Of a stretch of 64,000 bases of DNA, positions 1 through 13,563 are shown piece after piece (position 1 is the first letter of the stretch; every line of letters begins with the position of its first letter). Under the pieces are notes generated by a model. It saw only the letters and a program-made list of their open reading frames with translations, made no database searches and was not told the origin of the DNA. The DNA is from Hydractinia symbiolongicarpus. Lineage: Eukaryota > Cnidaria > Hydrozoa > Anthoathecata > Hydractiniidae. Both the position numbers and the translations under genes were made by a program. The stretch covers positions 26,909,001 to 26,973,000 of the forward strand of contig NC_079885.1 in the NCBI RefSeq assembly GCF_029227915.1, written 5' to 3'.

Positions 1-347
1 TACCAACACTAATTGAAGAGGCTACTCTGGGTAAATAAAGATAAAAAGTAATGTTGTGAAAATCTCTGTAATTTGCAAAAATTTAAGATTTTACCTTGAA
101 ATATTTATCCAGTGTGGTGCATTCAAATATAAATTTGATGACTTCACGAAAAATCAATAATTCTTTCAAGCTCTGCTTCCATTACTTTCGTCTTAATAAA
201 ATGAATTCAAAGATGCATTCATGCAAAAAAAATTTTTATCAAATTTCATTGGCTGCTTGCAAAACTTCTACAAAAGATACTTACTTTATAAAATATTTAA
301 GAAAAGACTTGCCAGGGTTTACATCTTTGTGCTAAACTTTTTTTTAG

Positions 348-3300
348 ACCACTGTTAGCGTATCAAGTATTTTTCCGAGACAGGCAACGTGAAGTGAGAG
401 TGAAGCAGCCACAGGTACCTTTATGTTATCGTTTTTGTATTTTTACTTAAAACCGCTTTGCATAACAAATTGTTTTTATCGTGTGTGACTTTTACTAAAA
501 CCCCCTTTGATGGAGCAGTTGCTTTTATCGTTTGTGCATTTTTACTTGAACCACTTTGATTGACAGTTGCTTCATTTGCCTCTCCTTATTGAGAATAAAG
601 ATTTCCGATGTTTTTTTCTCCAGCTGACTTTTGGTGAACTGTCGAAGATTGTGGCACATATGTGGGAAGTGCTGGATGAAAGTGAGAAAAAGGTAGGATC
701 TTTTAGGTAAAGTCTGCTATGATTCGAAGTTTTCTGAAAACCCTTGAGTTGTTTTTCTTAACTTGATATGAAAATTACCAATGTTTAATTTACACTCAAG
801 TAATACAAATTATTACAGCTGACATTCTGATCAAGTAGGTCTGGCAGATCCAAGAGGAGGATCAAACCATGCAAAAGTAGCTGTTTTAAGAGCAGATTCA
901 ATGCTTTTTTAACCCGTTGAATTAAGAGCAATTTAGCCTTATAATGGAGCTGCTGAAATATGTTTTATTGAAATTGGCTTTCATTTATGTATTTTTCAAA
1001 ACAGGTGTTCATTTTTTATGGTTTCTATTTGGTTTTCTAGTGTTTCCCGTTGGTGTTATTTAAGGGGCTTAGCATAGACGTTTGTTACCCGAGATATGCC
1101 GCATGTGACACTTTTTTTACCCCTAGAAAGTGCGGTACCAGGTTAACTGAGTTTAAAAATTATGTTCTTGTAGGTGTACCAAGATACATACAGCACTGCA
1201 AAAGCTGAATACGATGTTAAGATAAAAAATTACAAAGATTTAATTGCTAAGGTAACTTTCGAAATATGAAGCAGTCTCTAGAAGCCTTTAGTGAACACTT
1301 CTAATTCAACATTGTTCATATTTTCTTTATAGGAAGTTGCAGAGAATACGTCTATGCACTCCCCACCTTTTAATGATGAGCAAACTCAGGAACCCGCATC
1401 TCCCAAAAAAACAAAGAAGACAAACACGAAGAAGAAGAAAAAATCGCCCGTGCGCAAGAAACCACCTGTTACCATAGAAACTATAGAAACAACAATCGAT
1501 CGTGATATGATTGCTGAAGTGATGGCGAGTGACGAGATTCCAATTGAAACTATACTTGACAGTCCGGTAAGCCGAGAACCGAGAAGCGGAAAACCGAAAA
1601 GTTTCGCGACAGAAGATTATCCAAAGTCTCCTTCTCTTCCTTCGTCAGACAGTTCGTCGGAGGACGAGGATAGTGAAAGCGCGATAATACGCATGCGCCA
1701 AAGAGCAGCGGAATTGAAAAAGAAGATATCCGAGGAGAAGAAAGCTGTGCAGAAGAATAAAACTAAGGAGAATACGAAACGTGGACGACAAACTAAAATG
1801 GAGGTGACGACGATCTCTATGATTGAAGAAATTGAACCAGTGAAAGAAGTGAAGAAGCCCGTACCAAAAAAAGTTGCTCCGGAACCCGTTGCGTCGCCAC
1901 CTCCAACAGTCAGTAAAAGTTCTTTTAAAATTCCAAAAAAATCAACAACAGAGAATGGACAGGTTAGTCTGCGCGCAATGTTCTATTCAGCACTTGCTCG
2001 AGTTATTTATTTATTTTTTGTAAAATATTGTAGTCTTTTATATTTTTAATAAAGTTGAGTTTACTCCAAAATATTGTCCGTAACAAATGATATGAGACTT
2101 TTAAGAACACGATTTAAAAAGATATTGAGGCGCAGAATCATTTAAAAATAAGAAGTAACTTAAAAACATTTCCAGAAGATTTGAATAGTCAGGTTAAGTA
2201 AGATGAAAAAAATAACTTGGAGAAATTAAAATCAAAATAATTTTTTTGGTTTGTTCGTTTCAAGAGACTTTAAGCGTGTCAAGTTCAGTCATCAATTCCC
2301 AAAAAAAATATTTTAAAAGCAGAGCCGGGAAATTGATCGTGGAGATGGCAATATTAGTGGTTAAGAAGGTTTGGACTTCCCTAAGAAATTTTTACAATAG
2401 TAAAAACTCTACAATGGTGAGCACTATGCTCAAGTTCTCAAATTACGGACTAAGTTTGCTGGCCACCAACATATTATTTTGCGCTGTTGTTTTAACCGAG
2501 CTATCTGCGCGCATTTCGTTCAGTTTTTAATTTGCGCACCTAACCTCAGCGCGCGCGAATTCTTAATGCGCGAATGCAAGTAAGATTACTCAACTTTATA
2601 TTTCTGTTCATTTAGCCGAGTGGTCCACGTTTGTGTGCTCGTACTTCATGTAACAAGCCAGCTAAAATAACTCGCGAAAGAGGAGGACAGTATTGCAGTA
2701 ACGAGTGTTTGGTTTTGTATTGCAGGTATGTAACTTTTGTGTTCTCTCTCTTAACGAAGATAGTGAATACGCATTACCTTTTATTAACAACGTTAATGTG
2801 TCTTTGATTTTTTTAATAAATTTTGTAAACAGTTTTTTGACACAATTGTTGTTGAATTTATAACAAAAATATATAAACTAAATAAATTACCGAATACTTT
2901 TTATTACAACTTCTAAATTGCAACTAAAAATGTTTATTAATTGGAGGGCATTTTATTTCCCAAAGGAATGAGAAAAAAGTAAAAACATTTTTCACACCAA
3001 AATTTGATCACTTTTAACAAACAATTGTCATTAAACTGTTTGATGATATCAAAACAAGCGCCATGAAACTGAATCTCACCCGGGATTTAGATTAAATGTT
3101 TTCTGTTTTGTTTTTAAAATTACATAGCCAAAAATCAATTTCGCGAAAACGAATTTAATGACATTTTTCTTTAATTTAATGACGTCGAACATACTGTTTC
3201 TCGATTTATACCGTTTTTAGGGGTTTTTAAATGTAGGAGACGTAAAATAACGAAATTCACATACATAGTTTCATGTAGTTCTTGGTAAATTAGAAGAAAA

Positions 3301-3943
3301 AAAGGGAAAAAAATATAAATTTCGCAGGAATTAATTTTTGCGAATTCCCCGATGATTTTCGCCGGAGCTAATTTTTGCGAATTCCCCGATGATTTTCGCC
3401 GGAGCTAATCTTTGCGAAATTTAAAAAAAGGCGCAAAATTCGCGAAAATTGATTCCCTTAGACAATTGGTTACATGAATTTATTTTCTCCGAATGTTTTA
3501 ATGTGACTTGTTTATAAGTCGTAGGCATAAACTTGATTTAATCTGTTAAGTTGCATTTTTATAAGAACAATGAGGCCGAAAAAGTCTAAAATTTCACTGA
3601 AAACCTGGAAAAATTATTTGAAGGCAATATTTTTCACAGAATCGTTTATTGTGATTAGCGAAAGTTATGATATAAGGTCGCAAGAATTTGCCATGTACTA
3701 TAAACTGAATATTTTTAAAAATTTAAGAACAAAATAAGAACAATTAAAAAAATAAGAACACCTAAGGCTGAAGCCAAATTTCCTGGTTGTTATAAAGAGT
3801 GTATGCTAAACAACAGCGTCCTTTATGTTTTACTTGCATTGTGGTTTTTTACTGGATATATTAATGTGTTGTATCTTTGTTTTTTTAGGGAGGTCTTTGA
3901 TTCTTGGGTGATAGAAAGACAAGCTGAAGAAGCAGTCACGTGA
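348..3943 (+). CDS. TOX: TOX-family HMG-box protein, 3' part of the gene
   Basis: Six exons were read: 348-414, 624-692, 1174-1251, 1333-1962, 2616-2725 and 3889-3943 (stop TGA 3941-3943). All have GT-AG borders and consistent phase. The first three encode an HMG box starting near PLLAYQVFFRD and running through FGELSKIVAHMW to EYDVKIKNYK, closest to the single HMG box of TOX/TOX4 chromatin proteins. Exon 4 is a Lys/Ser/Pro-rich, probably disordered linker. The last two exons encode a Cys-rich tail (C-x4-C, YCSNEC, YCREVFDSW) that matches the conserved C-terminal segment of TOX proteins as I know it. The family is nuclear and binds DNA in a structure-dependent way. The N-terminal exons lie before base 1, so this is a partial gene. 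Family assignment is firm; the exact paralogue is not decided. Confidence 0.88.
3332..3420 (+). repeat. 37-bp direct tandem repeat in TOX intron
   Basis: Two exact copies of a 37-bp unit (3332-3368 and 3369-3405) are followed by a partial third. The unit contains TTTTTGCGAATTCCCC and TTTTCGCC. It lies in the last intron of the TOX-like gene, within a stretch rich in the GCGAAAATT-type words that recur elsewhere in the window. Confidence 0.85.
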
Positions 3944-5629
3944 CAACTAAAGAACGAAAAAACATTGCAATTCACAACCTACGAATGAAGTCCAAAATGT
4001 ATAAAGTTGACTCGAAATCGAGTACAAAAAAGAGACTAAAGAGCTGCACAGCTCAGAAAGACAATTATTAAATAGACCCGTTTTGAAGTTATTTCTTAAC
4101 TCAATAGCGGTGTTAAAACATACACAACTTACCTAAACATGGGTCGGTTGATTTTTTCTGTTGTTGCAGGAAAATTTGTAATTCAGTTCACCGGATTTCG
4201 TCATTCTTGAAACAACGTGCGTTTATGGTTGCTATTAGTAACTTGATAAAAAAACACAGTATTTGAATGTATTTTATACGCGAGGAAAATTTATAGTTTG
4301 TAAAAATGTACAGATTTTATACAACCAGTTTGTCAATGACATATTTTTGCGAAATACTACAAGAAAGATATTTATTTGAACATCAAAAACATTCTCCTAG
4401 AACTACCCTACTACTCCATTATTTTCTGTCAAAGTTGCTTGAAGACTATCCCGTAAGTGGCGATATTTTTACGATTTCATGATCGTTTCAGTAGCTGTTA
4501 AAAGAGCATACTTTTTGTTTCTGTGTGTTTCGTGATACGAAGGAAAGCAGGCTGTGACAACGTACGTTTTTGTGGTTTTTTAATTCGCATAAAAAGATAA
4601 AATTTCTGTCAAACTATATCAGTTCACCGTTTGATTGATCAGCGAGCCTTGTTGCGAAACTCGATTAGTAAAATATGTGGGACGAAATGGTTGTATAATT
4701 TCAAATTGTGTTCTTATATTTTCATTTGTAATGATCTGTTACAAGGTGAGACAGCATAATAAAAATATATATAGGTATTTATATTGTTTTGTTTTGCAGC
4801 TTGTACCCCCGGACTTAACCTGTGACGACCCATCTCGTTTAAGCTGTTTATTTCCCATTTGCAAATGTGGTTTTACTTAATAGACCACTTAGCTGAATAA
4901 TATAACCATGACAACAGAATTTACAGCCTAATTCTTAGGACCCTTGTCATCAAATTACCTCATGATTAAAGGAATTCCAGGGGACAAATTTGTAATTAGT
5001 CTAAAATGTCGAAGTACATTGCGACATTTCAGCCGTCATTTTTAGTCGTTAAGCCGAAAATGCGAGAGGCGATGGGTATAACAATTAAACAAAAGCGGCG
5101 ATAACTTGGATATCTAGTAGACTCTATTCGATTCATCAAATTCAACGCACCATAGTGCTTTGAAATTTGATGAATATAAGATAAAGTTTGGGGACCATGG
5201 GCCAACGCCATGTGTGCTTAAGAAAATAATAATACGCCACAATAACTAACCGACTCAAACTGTAAAAATAATGTGGCGATCATTTTCTGGTTATAAATGT
5301 TATAGAATCCCATTTCTTCACTATCATGGCATGCCCTACTTTCTTTACATGGGATTTGTTGATCCGCAGGTATAGCCGTTGCATGAACTACCGACCCCTT
5401 TTTGTCAAAACGCAATAAATGACCACTGGGTTGTATATCAATGAATCAGTGACAGAAATAATACTAGTCTTGTATTTTGCGTGCTTTGAAGGAACGTTTT
5501 CAGAGCTTAGTTAATCGCTGCAGAGATTAACAATCTATGCTCGAACCCATACGTATTTTTAACTATATTTTTTATACAACTTGCAGCAATGACAAATTTT
5601 TATTCATTATAGTTTATTTTTTCGTCACA
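3944..5629. other. Intergenic region between TOX and astacin genes
   Basis: This gap lies between the stop codons of two convergent genes. It should hold both 3' UTRs. No exon with family resemblance was seen on either strand; the short open frames here lack plausible splice context. Confidence 0.6.
5599..5604 (-). promoter_or_regulatory. Polyadenylation signal AATAAA of the astacin gene
   Basis: The plus strand reads TTTATT, which is AATAAA on the minus strand, 26 bases downstream of the astacin stop codon at 5630-5632. This spacing is close but plausible for a poly(A) signal. Confidence 0.5.
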
Positions 5630-8600
5630 TTAACAACCGTACAATTCCATTCTCACGCACGGAAAGTTCCATTCGATTGGGATATAACGAACATATCTTG
5701 CTTGTATAGGATTGGTGAACTTGTTTAGAACTGGAGTCACGTGATCGCAATTACCATCGAATACCTTCAAAATAAAACATATTTCAAAATTTTATAGGTC
5801 CATACAGATAAACGAGGTTATTTCCGCGAGGTAGAGGGGCTCATTCTTGTCCCCGTAGGTCTTTGAGAAACACCAAGGTTTGTGCGAAAGATCTCTAGCA
5901 ACGGGGAATGACAAAAAAAAACTTTTAAGGAACAGGACAGGAGATTTATTCGTGACTATTTGATTACCTTATCGGCGCCGTTATGCTGGTATGTTTGGAA
6001 GTTTGATCCATTGTCGCTGTATTGAATTTTAAACTTTGAAACTCTCTCGAAATACTTGTCTCGTCCTAAAAATATATAAAAAGCACACTATTCCCTCTGG
6101 TACTGTGTGAAATCTAGGAAGTGAAATATTTAAAGGAGCAATGGGAACTAAGTTGCACAAAAGCCTACCCTGAGTTGCTATATATGTTATAGTTTTCCTT
6201 TGACCCAAATCAACCTGCACATAGCCATTTGCTGATTTAGCGGAATCATGAGACTCTGCACACCAGGCTCCGATTCTTTTGTTTGTGTGATCGTCTTTGT
6301 AATATAGACGAGCGTTTTTCGCATGTGCTTGCCATGTACCTGAAGCAGAGAAATAAAACAAATGACTTGCTTACTTTTAGTTTGCCATTTTAAACAACAG
6401 GCTTGTGTATTTACTACCTTTTTCGTACTAATATTTGCGAGCATTAATTTTTGTCCCGCGAAAAATAATTAAGTGTATTAATTTTTGCGCAAAAACAATA
6501 TGAATGTATTTGGCGCATATTAACTTGCCCACAAGTTTCTCCCTCCCCTTATTTATATAATTAATTTCAAGCGATAGTAACAAATTAAAATTTGTTGAGT
6601 TCATGTAAACATGTCATCAAATATTATTTTTATCACAACAAAACAAAACTTTTTGCGTTACTATTGTTTACACGCTTAATTATCGATATTCATTTTTATT
6701 GGTAACAAAAAACAATGTAACGAAATTTAATACTTATCGACCTGAAATTGTTACTATCTCCTGAAAAAAGAACTAATCAATGATAAGCTGGACTTTCTGA
6801 AAACAAAATTCACGGCGTAAAAGGCGGGCTTTATTCTCAAACTCTGAATTTACCTATTCTCTGCATCACATTCTACAAAATAATTTACTGAACTAAATAT
6901 CCTTATCTACACTGTCATAACAACGGCAGTGCTACCACCTTTGACCTTAAAATGTCGAAAACAAATGCTGACCAAAATTTACGCAGTTTTTTATATTCAG
7001 ACCCTGATAATCTTTGCGGTAAATGTTTTGCGCGTAATTTCTGTACTAAAGTTTGCGCACAAGCAAACGTTTTGCGTGAATGCGTTGGATAGTACCAAAT
7101 CTTAACAGTTTTGACGCCACACTCTTGATAAAGTTTTTAAAATGAGCAAACCTGGAATAAGGTGCGATGGTGAGTAAAATGCTGAGTCAGGAATTTTGAA
7201 ATTATTGGTTCCATCCCATGCCAAACCAAGAGGATTTGTACATCGGCCTGGTGGTCGTTGAATTCCATTGTCACAGTCTTGCACCTTGCAGGATTTCATA
7301 CAATTTTTGTTCATCCAACCAGGATTAGATTGACACTCGCCTTGTGTAGCCCAAGTTGAACATTGTGCATTATTGTCAACACACAACTTTCCTGCAAAGA
7401 GATATGTGTAAAATTAAGATTAAGCTAAAAAGAGACGGCGTAGGCTGATATGTCCAGCCTAAGAACGATGACATCCAGTCTAGTGTTAATAAGTTTAAAC
7501 ATTGAAAAGAGAATAGTAAAAAAAGAGATTAAAAATGCATCCAACCATTACAAAATTACCTGTTCCTAAAAATTTTCCTTTCGGTCTGCTTGTTGGTACA
7601 GGTCCTTGTGTTGGTGGGGCTTGGGTAGGAGGTTGGGTTGGTGTAGTTCCTATGTATAAAGATTTAGTTTATTTTGTAATCTTGTTATGAGACCTGGGAT
7701 AAAAGTTAAAATAACTTTTACCTGCACAAGTTGGGTTGCAGCTTTTTTGACACAATCTGGCAACAGTCGGATTGGTGCTACAGTGACCACTTCTCTTCCA
7801 GTCTGGACAGAACTGTTTCCTGTCAATACAATTGCTTCCTGAGAAGTAAACAAAAATAACAAATGTATTTCCAGGGTAAAGTTACAAATCACTATTGTTT
7901 CATTTTTTGCTTATATTTTGTTATTCTTTGACATAATCAGATCTGAACGAGTAGCTATAAGAAACTTCAATAATTCTCTACTATAATTCATATTTCCTAT
8001 TTTTTTTAAACTTCACCTTTGCATGATGGAGATGCACAACTTAGTTTGCAGTTCTCTTGAACATATGTACTTGTTGAGCATTGTCCGTGCTTAGCCCAAT
8101 CTGCGCAGTATTTGTTTTTGTCAACACAATCTAAAAATAAAAAAATATTTCAAAATATAAAAGCCAATTTCTTCTCAAATGCGAGCACAAACAAGATTTT
8201 TATTTATTCATCTTACCGTTAATATCACGTTTGTTTTTAAGATCACCGATATGGCGCCTCATTCTTGATTGTTTGCGTTTTCGCTCGATAGCTAAAAAGG
8301 AACATGGCGGCGTCAATAGAAGTATTTATTGGTTAGGAATTACAGTATATCATATACCTCTTATTTTCTTGTCTTCGACAGAAAAGTGGAAGTTTATATA
8401 AACGTGATGAGTTATGACTCCACCATGTAAATTCCACCATATTCTTACCTGGACAGTTGTACATGAGAGATGTTTGCTGAGCGTCCGCCTTGCTAAGAGC
8501 AATATATGGAGTCTTTCCGTTTAAAGGTTTAAGCGGACTTATAGTGTCTTTACCATTCGATGAGAAAGCATTCCAGGGATAGTGCATGATGGATTCGTAA

Positions 8601-10281
8601 TCATAAGGGACTCCAAGCGAGTCTGTGTTTTTCACAATATCGAATGCATCTTTGAAACGACCCTGAAAAAGCAGTGACTTGTATATATCCGGTACATTCA
8701 TTAGAGCTTTTTAAAACATGAGAGGGATATACAAGCTTACTATGTTTTCCCAGTGAACTTTAATAAACTGGTCTCTGTCCTTTCGATTTTGTTCATGATA
8801 AAAACCAACCTGCAAAAAAAGAGAGTGCACTAAAGAAAGAGAATACTAAAAGAACCATCTCGTACCCAGGACTTTTTTCGTTCTTTCATATGTGGATAGC
8901 GCAAGCACCCACATCAGAGAACAAAAAAAGATCTAGGAACAAGTTTTTTTAAAGAATACGTGTAATGTTACTTTAAACGGATGAAATTGCATTTCACGAA
9001 CATAACCGAAAATTAAGGCTAAAAAATTCCAGGATTAAACATCAAAACAAGTCAAAAAGGATAAAATGTGGGTACTTTCTTACCACGTGACCGATCTCAT
9101 GAGTCATGACATGTTGATACTCACAACCGTCACCGACAGATATTCTTGTGTATGACGACATACCAACATTTCCCCAGCAACTACAATGCAATCATAACTT
9201 TAAGAAATCTGTAAAATAAACGACTCGAAAGAGAAGCTGGTGATTTTATTGATAAACATTTGTACTGTTGAGAACAAATACAGCAAGCTAGACATGGTGA
9301 CAATTTTTAAAGTGGATCGATATCCAAATCTTTTTTTGCTTGTTTTTTCGAGATCATTCGAGATCATTACAACGACCAAGTTGTAAGTACATAAAAGTTA
9401 GAAACAAATTACTGCAGCTTTACAGATGGGATTAATACCAAGAAAGTTATTGCTTACTGGGTATCTCTAAAAAATTTGAGAAAATATTTTTCGTTCGTTC
9501 TTTTCACAAATCGTATGCATGTTTTCGCTTCCCATTCTGCCATTGCTTTGTTAACTGAATCCACGGCGTCCGCAAGATTCTCTAAATCACAGAATATGTG
9601 GTCTGAAAACCAAATCAACAAAAACAACAACAACAACAGCTACGACAACAACGACAACGACGAAATCAACGTTGACAACAACAACAACAATGGCGAAAAC
9701 ATCAACAAAAACAACAACAACAACAGCTACGATGAAGACAACAACGACGACAGCGACAACGACAACAAAAACAACGTTGACAACAACAACAACAATGGCG
9801 AAAACATTAGAACAAATCAACGACAACTACGACGACAAAAAAAAGTCAACACCAACAACAACGACGATTAAAATGACGATAACAACATTAAAAAAACATT
9901 ATCAACAAGAACTAAAACATCTACAAAAACAACGACAACAATGCATTACCGATAGAGCAATCAATCTCATAGGGAATGACAGCATTGGTCCATCGAAGAT
10001 TATTTCCCGTTACTGCAGCAAAAGCATTTGAACTTCCACCCATGTCTTTACCAGACTTTAAAGCTTCCTTTTGTTTAGCAGTCAACATCATATCACCAAA
10101 GGTGAGATCTATAGACTGTTGTGGACTCTGAAGTGGATCTAAGTAAGAAAAAAATTTGATTCAATAAACTAAACGCAGAGATCATGTAAGTTAAGACGAA
10201 ACAATACTTACCTTGTCCTAGAATTGGGTCTCCACCCCAAACGCAAGTGAGCGCGGCACACAAAAACAAAAGAGAATACAT
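5630..10281 (-). CDS. Secreted astacin metalloprotease with three ShK domains and a C-terminal F5/8 type C domain
   Basis: Fourteen phase-consistent exons (transcript order): 10212-10281, 9950-10138, 9458-9602, 9084-9180, 8741-8809, 8449-8662, 8217-8291, 8017-8130, 7722-7838, 7560-7649, 7152-7391, 6169-6339, 5968-6065 and 5630-5764. They give 1,824 nt, a 607-residue protein. It starts with a signal peptide (MYSLLFLCAALTCVWG). The astacin domain begins at RWTNAVIPYEI. The zinc motif HEIGHVVGFYHEQ has His162, Glu163, His166 and His172; the Met-turn is SIMHY (Met216, Tyr218). A basic linker precedes two ShK domains (about 287-324 and 325-363), a Thr/Pro-rich linker (364-393) and a third ShK (394-433). 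A discoidin/F5/8C domain spans about 444-607, ending in the usual LYGC-type terminus. All catalytic residues are present, so an active extracellular zinc endopeptidase is expected. The substrate is unknown; ShK and F5/8C domains suggest matrix or surface targeting. Confidence 0.93.
9617..9945. repeat. CAA/ACG-rich low-complexity repeat in astacin intron 2
   Basis: The whole second intron of the astacin gene is built of imperfect CAA, ACG and AAC triplets, with a longer near-repeat of the segment around AACAACAATGGCGAAAAC. The open frames here (poly-Thr, poly-Asn and, on the other strand, poly-Val) arise from the repeat and are not genes. Confidence 0.9.
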
Positions 10282-10479
10282 CTAAAGACAGAGCATAAGG
10301 AAGCAGAAAGATAAGTAATGTTTGGGAAGCATAAGTTAGTATGAAGGCAGACTGGTTTGCCTTACCTTCTCGTTAGTCTTCAGTTAATGTAGGGAGGAAA
10401 CATCATCTAATGAATTTATAGTATAACTTCTTACCAACCCAGAATGTTAATATTGTTTCATCTGTTACTACAAATGTTT

Positions 10480-10509
10480 TGTTTATTTGTTTGTTTGTTT
10501 GTTTGTTTG
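10480..10509. repeat. (GTTT)n microsatellite
   Basis: About six to seven GTTT units, one with an ATTT variant, lie about 200 bases upstream of the astacin start codon. Confidence 0.9.
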
Positions 10510-12059
10510 AGTGCAAACATCCTATTTCTTCCTTCCGCTTTTTTTCTTCCTAAAGTTCGTTTGTGTAGGTGTTTGATCAGTGAGTTTTCAAAGTTTTTAT
10601 TGAATTTGATCCGAGCTAAAAACCGGCGGAATAGGGAGAGTTGGTAAGGAAAGCTAACCAGGCTGGCCAATATTCTTATTTTTCTATTGTTTCAAACAAT
10701 AGATCCCTGTGCTTTTACTCTACAATCCAAGCCCAATATCTTTATAAAGCATATTCTTAAGAAAAATAAAAAAAAGCGTGTCGCATTTCGTGACGTCCAG
10801 CACATTACTCGGTAAGAATACTACGCTTTTTGTAAGGTGAGAAATGGGAGGTTTTAGGGTCACGAGTAAGGAGGAAAGCACTCAAAAACGTGATAAAACC
10901 ATTCAATATTTTAAGAGATTAACAAACTTAAGGTGGTAACAACTACTTACGATTGAACAAGATAAAAATACTAAAAAAAAAGAAGAAGTTAAATGCCTGA
11001 CAGAATAAACAATTTTGGGAGATTTTTGGTTATCTTAAGGTTATTTAGAAGATTTCAGGTGTGGCTTTTGAAATGTAAAATTCAAAACTTTTAATTTTAG
11101 ATTTTAATAGCCGTAACAGCGCCAGAAAAATACTATAAAGCACAAAAACCCTCTGTAAATGAAAATTTTACCCTCTAAGAAGAGTCAACTTTAAAGGGTA
11201 ATTGACATGGATGTTAAAGCATTCTACGAACACAACGACAGTATGTAGAGGTAGGGCGGCAAAAAAAGAGAAAATAATTATTAATTTCGTACATGTGAAA
11301 AACATTTTTTATGATTTTTAATGACACAACTGTTAGCTGAACCAACGACAACAGTTACTAAATAACATGTTTACTATTTGTCGACTTTTGCAAGCTTAAC
11401 TTTTTTGCGAATAAAATACAATGTGCAATATAGATAAACAGACTAATACTTTCATAATTTCATTCTCTGCTAATCTCGATCCTAGGCTTCTCCTATGATG
11501 TGCGGACCGGACAGGAAGTCATGTAATGTGTTAATTGGCAAAAAGCCATTACGTTTTTTTGACTTCATAATGATTCGTCATTTTCTTGAAAAGTGAAGTT
11601 GTAAAAAGGTTCTTTGGTGGTCACAAAAATCGTAAAGATGTGATATGTAGAAAGACCTAATCAAGGAAATTTTTTAGCCGTCCTAAGCCCCTTTAAAATG
11701 GTAATAAGCCGTATTTCATTCGCGTAATTTTAAAGCGGGTGGAATACTATAAGTTCTTATAAGCATATATTTTTGTTGCTATTCTTTATAAAAGCATCTA
11801 TATAGAATGAAGAAACATCGTGAATTTTTAATGCAAAATGAAACTGTTTTCATGATTAAAAATGTACTCAACGCCATTACAAAAAGTAAACAAGAAGCCC
11901 TGGGGGCTCTAAGAATTTCCGCTCGCTACCAAAATATTTGATGACAACCTGCTAATTCGTTGTGTTATCGTGCCAGATATTCGAAGAGGTTTTGTGCATG
12001 AAGCTCTGATCATTCATAGTTAAAAGTCTTGCGCTTGAAACGTTTATGGTTTTAAACAG

Positions 12060-12312
12060 CATTTAGTTGACAAAAAATCAAAATTTTGATGTGACCATCA
12101 TTTTCAGCATACTTTTTTTATTAACTGTGCCAAATTTTGTTTAAAATAAAGTAGTTATAATTTTTGGACCAATTTTGGCCTAAAATGACATTTAGGTGAC
12201 AAAAATCAAAATTATTATGTCACCATTATGTTTAGCACACTTTTTTTGTTAACTGTGCCAAATTTTGTCGAAAACAAATACCAATTTTGGCCTGAAACGT
12301 CATTTAGATGAC
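12060..12312. repeat. Two-copy diverged tandem repeat, unit about 110-130 bp
   Basis: The words CATTTAG..GAC, AATCAAAATT, GTGCCAAATTTTGT and CCAATTTTGGCCT recur in the same order in 12060-12188 and 12189-12300. A third unit start follows at 12301. The copies differ by point changes and a ~17-bp length difference. Confidence 0.75.
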
Positions 12313-13509
12313 TTCCCAGTAGTTAGGGAGCTTGGGTAAGAAGTTTGAATCTGTGACGGAGGAACGTGAAAAGGGTCGATTTTTTCTCAAAAAATGCTCC
12401 GAAAGAAAAAAACGACGGTTTTAAAGAATTTCCTACGCCTGCGGGCGCGGAAATTCAATGAAATATGCTGCCAAAACTGGTTGGGATTGCTGCTCATAAA
12501 GATTCAAAAAAGTATTGTAGCAATAACAATACATATTTTTCCCAGTTCACCATTATATCCGCCATTATGTTTTTTATCAAATATCCGCGCAAATAGAGAA
12601 ACTCTTGTTCCCGCCAAAGGTTTGTTTTAACCCTATTCGGTCCGGGGTGTTTCGAACATACTATGACCGGGACCGGGGGGGAGACTCCGCCCCCACTCCC
12701 TCAATAACTTTTTATAGAATTGTTCAAATTGAATCAAACTTGGCACACTTATAGTACGTTATAAATTTTTGCTTGCGTCAGCACATTTTCTGTGACGTCA
12801 TCAGAAGCTTGAAATTTGTTAATAATACATCTATCTGCCTAATATTTAATTACTTTTGTTCCAGAGCGAATTTTTGCATTCTGTTTGAATTTTCTTAAAG
12901 CTAAATAAAAGATATTTAACACATTTTCTGGTTTTTACATGGATTGCATAAAAAGTTGCCAAAAATTGCAAAATCGGGAAATCGGATTAATCACGTGTCT
13001 AAATTATGCAAAATGATTCTTCTTAATAAAACAAAGTTTTGTTGCAAGTTTCAAGTTCTAAGGATAATCCTAACATGAGTTATCTAATTTTCCCCATTAT
13101 AGAGATTTCATAGAGATTTTTAGCGGTAGTTTCGAGTAATGGCTAATATCAAAGCCTCTGAAAGGTCTGGAACCTAAACATTTGGCATGCAAGTGTCTAA
13201 TAGATAAATATTGAAACTCAGTAAGTTTCATAGACATATAACATAGCAATAAGGAGTTATTAAAAAAAGGGTTAAGTCCGCTTGTGATTATGTAATATTT
13301 TTGTAATCAACTAACGAGATTGAAAATTCAAGGGTTTACATTCAGCCCGCATTAAAATTATAAATTAGAGCTTGTGTTGTTGACACATGTTTAATTTTGT
13401 TTCCATATAGTCGTTGAAAAAATTGCAAATATACATAAATTGAATTAAATAGTCTTATTTTGTTTGTGCGACTATTTTTTCATAAAATATATGTTCTTTT
13501 AAGCTAAAC

Positions 13510-13563
13510 CCGGAGAATATCGCAAGGGAAAGAAATCCGGAGAATATCGCAAGGGAAAGAAAT
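13510..13563. repeat. 27-bp perfect tandem duplication
   Basis: The 27-bp unit beginning CCGGAGAATATCGCAAGGG occurs twice without a mismatch, at 13510-13536 and 13537-13563. Confidence 0.92.

Noticed and set aside
5029-5415. Two short minus-strand frames downstream of astacin
   Set aside because: No family resemblance and they lie beyond the astacin stop and poly(A) signal.
9476-10031. Long frames rich in Asn, Thr or Val on both strands
   Set aside because: They come from the CAA/ACG repeat in astacin intron 2 and part of exon 2 read in the wrong frame.
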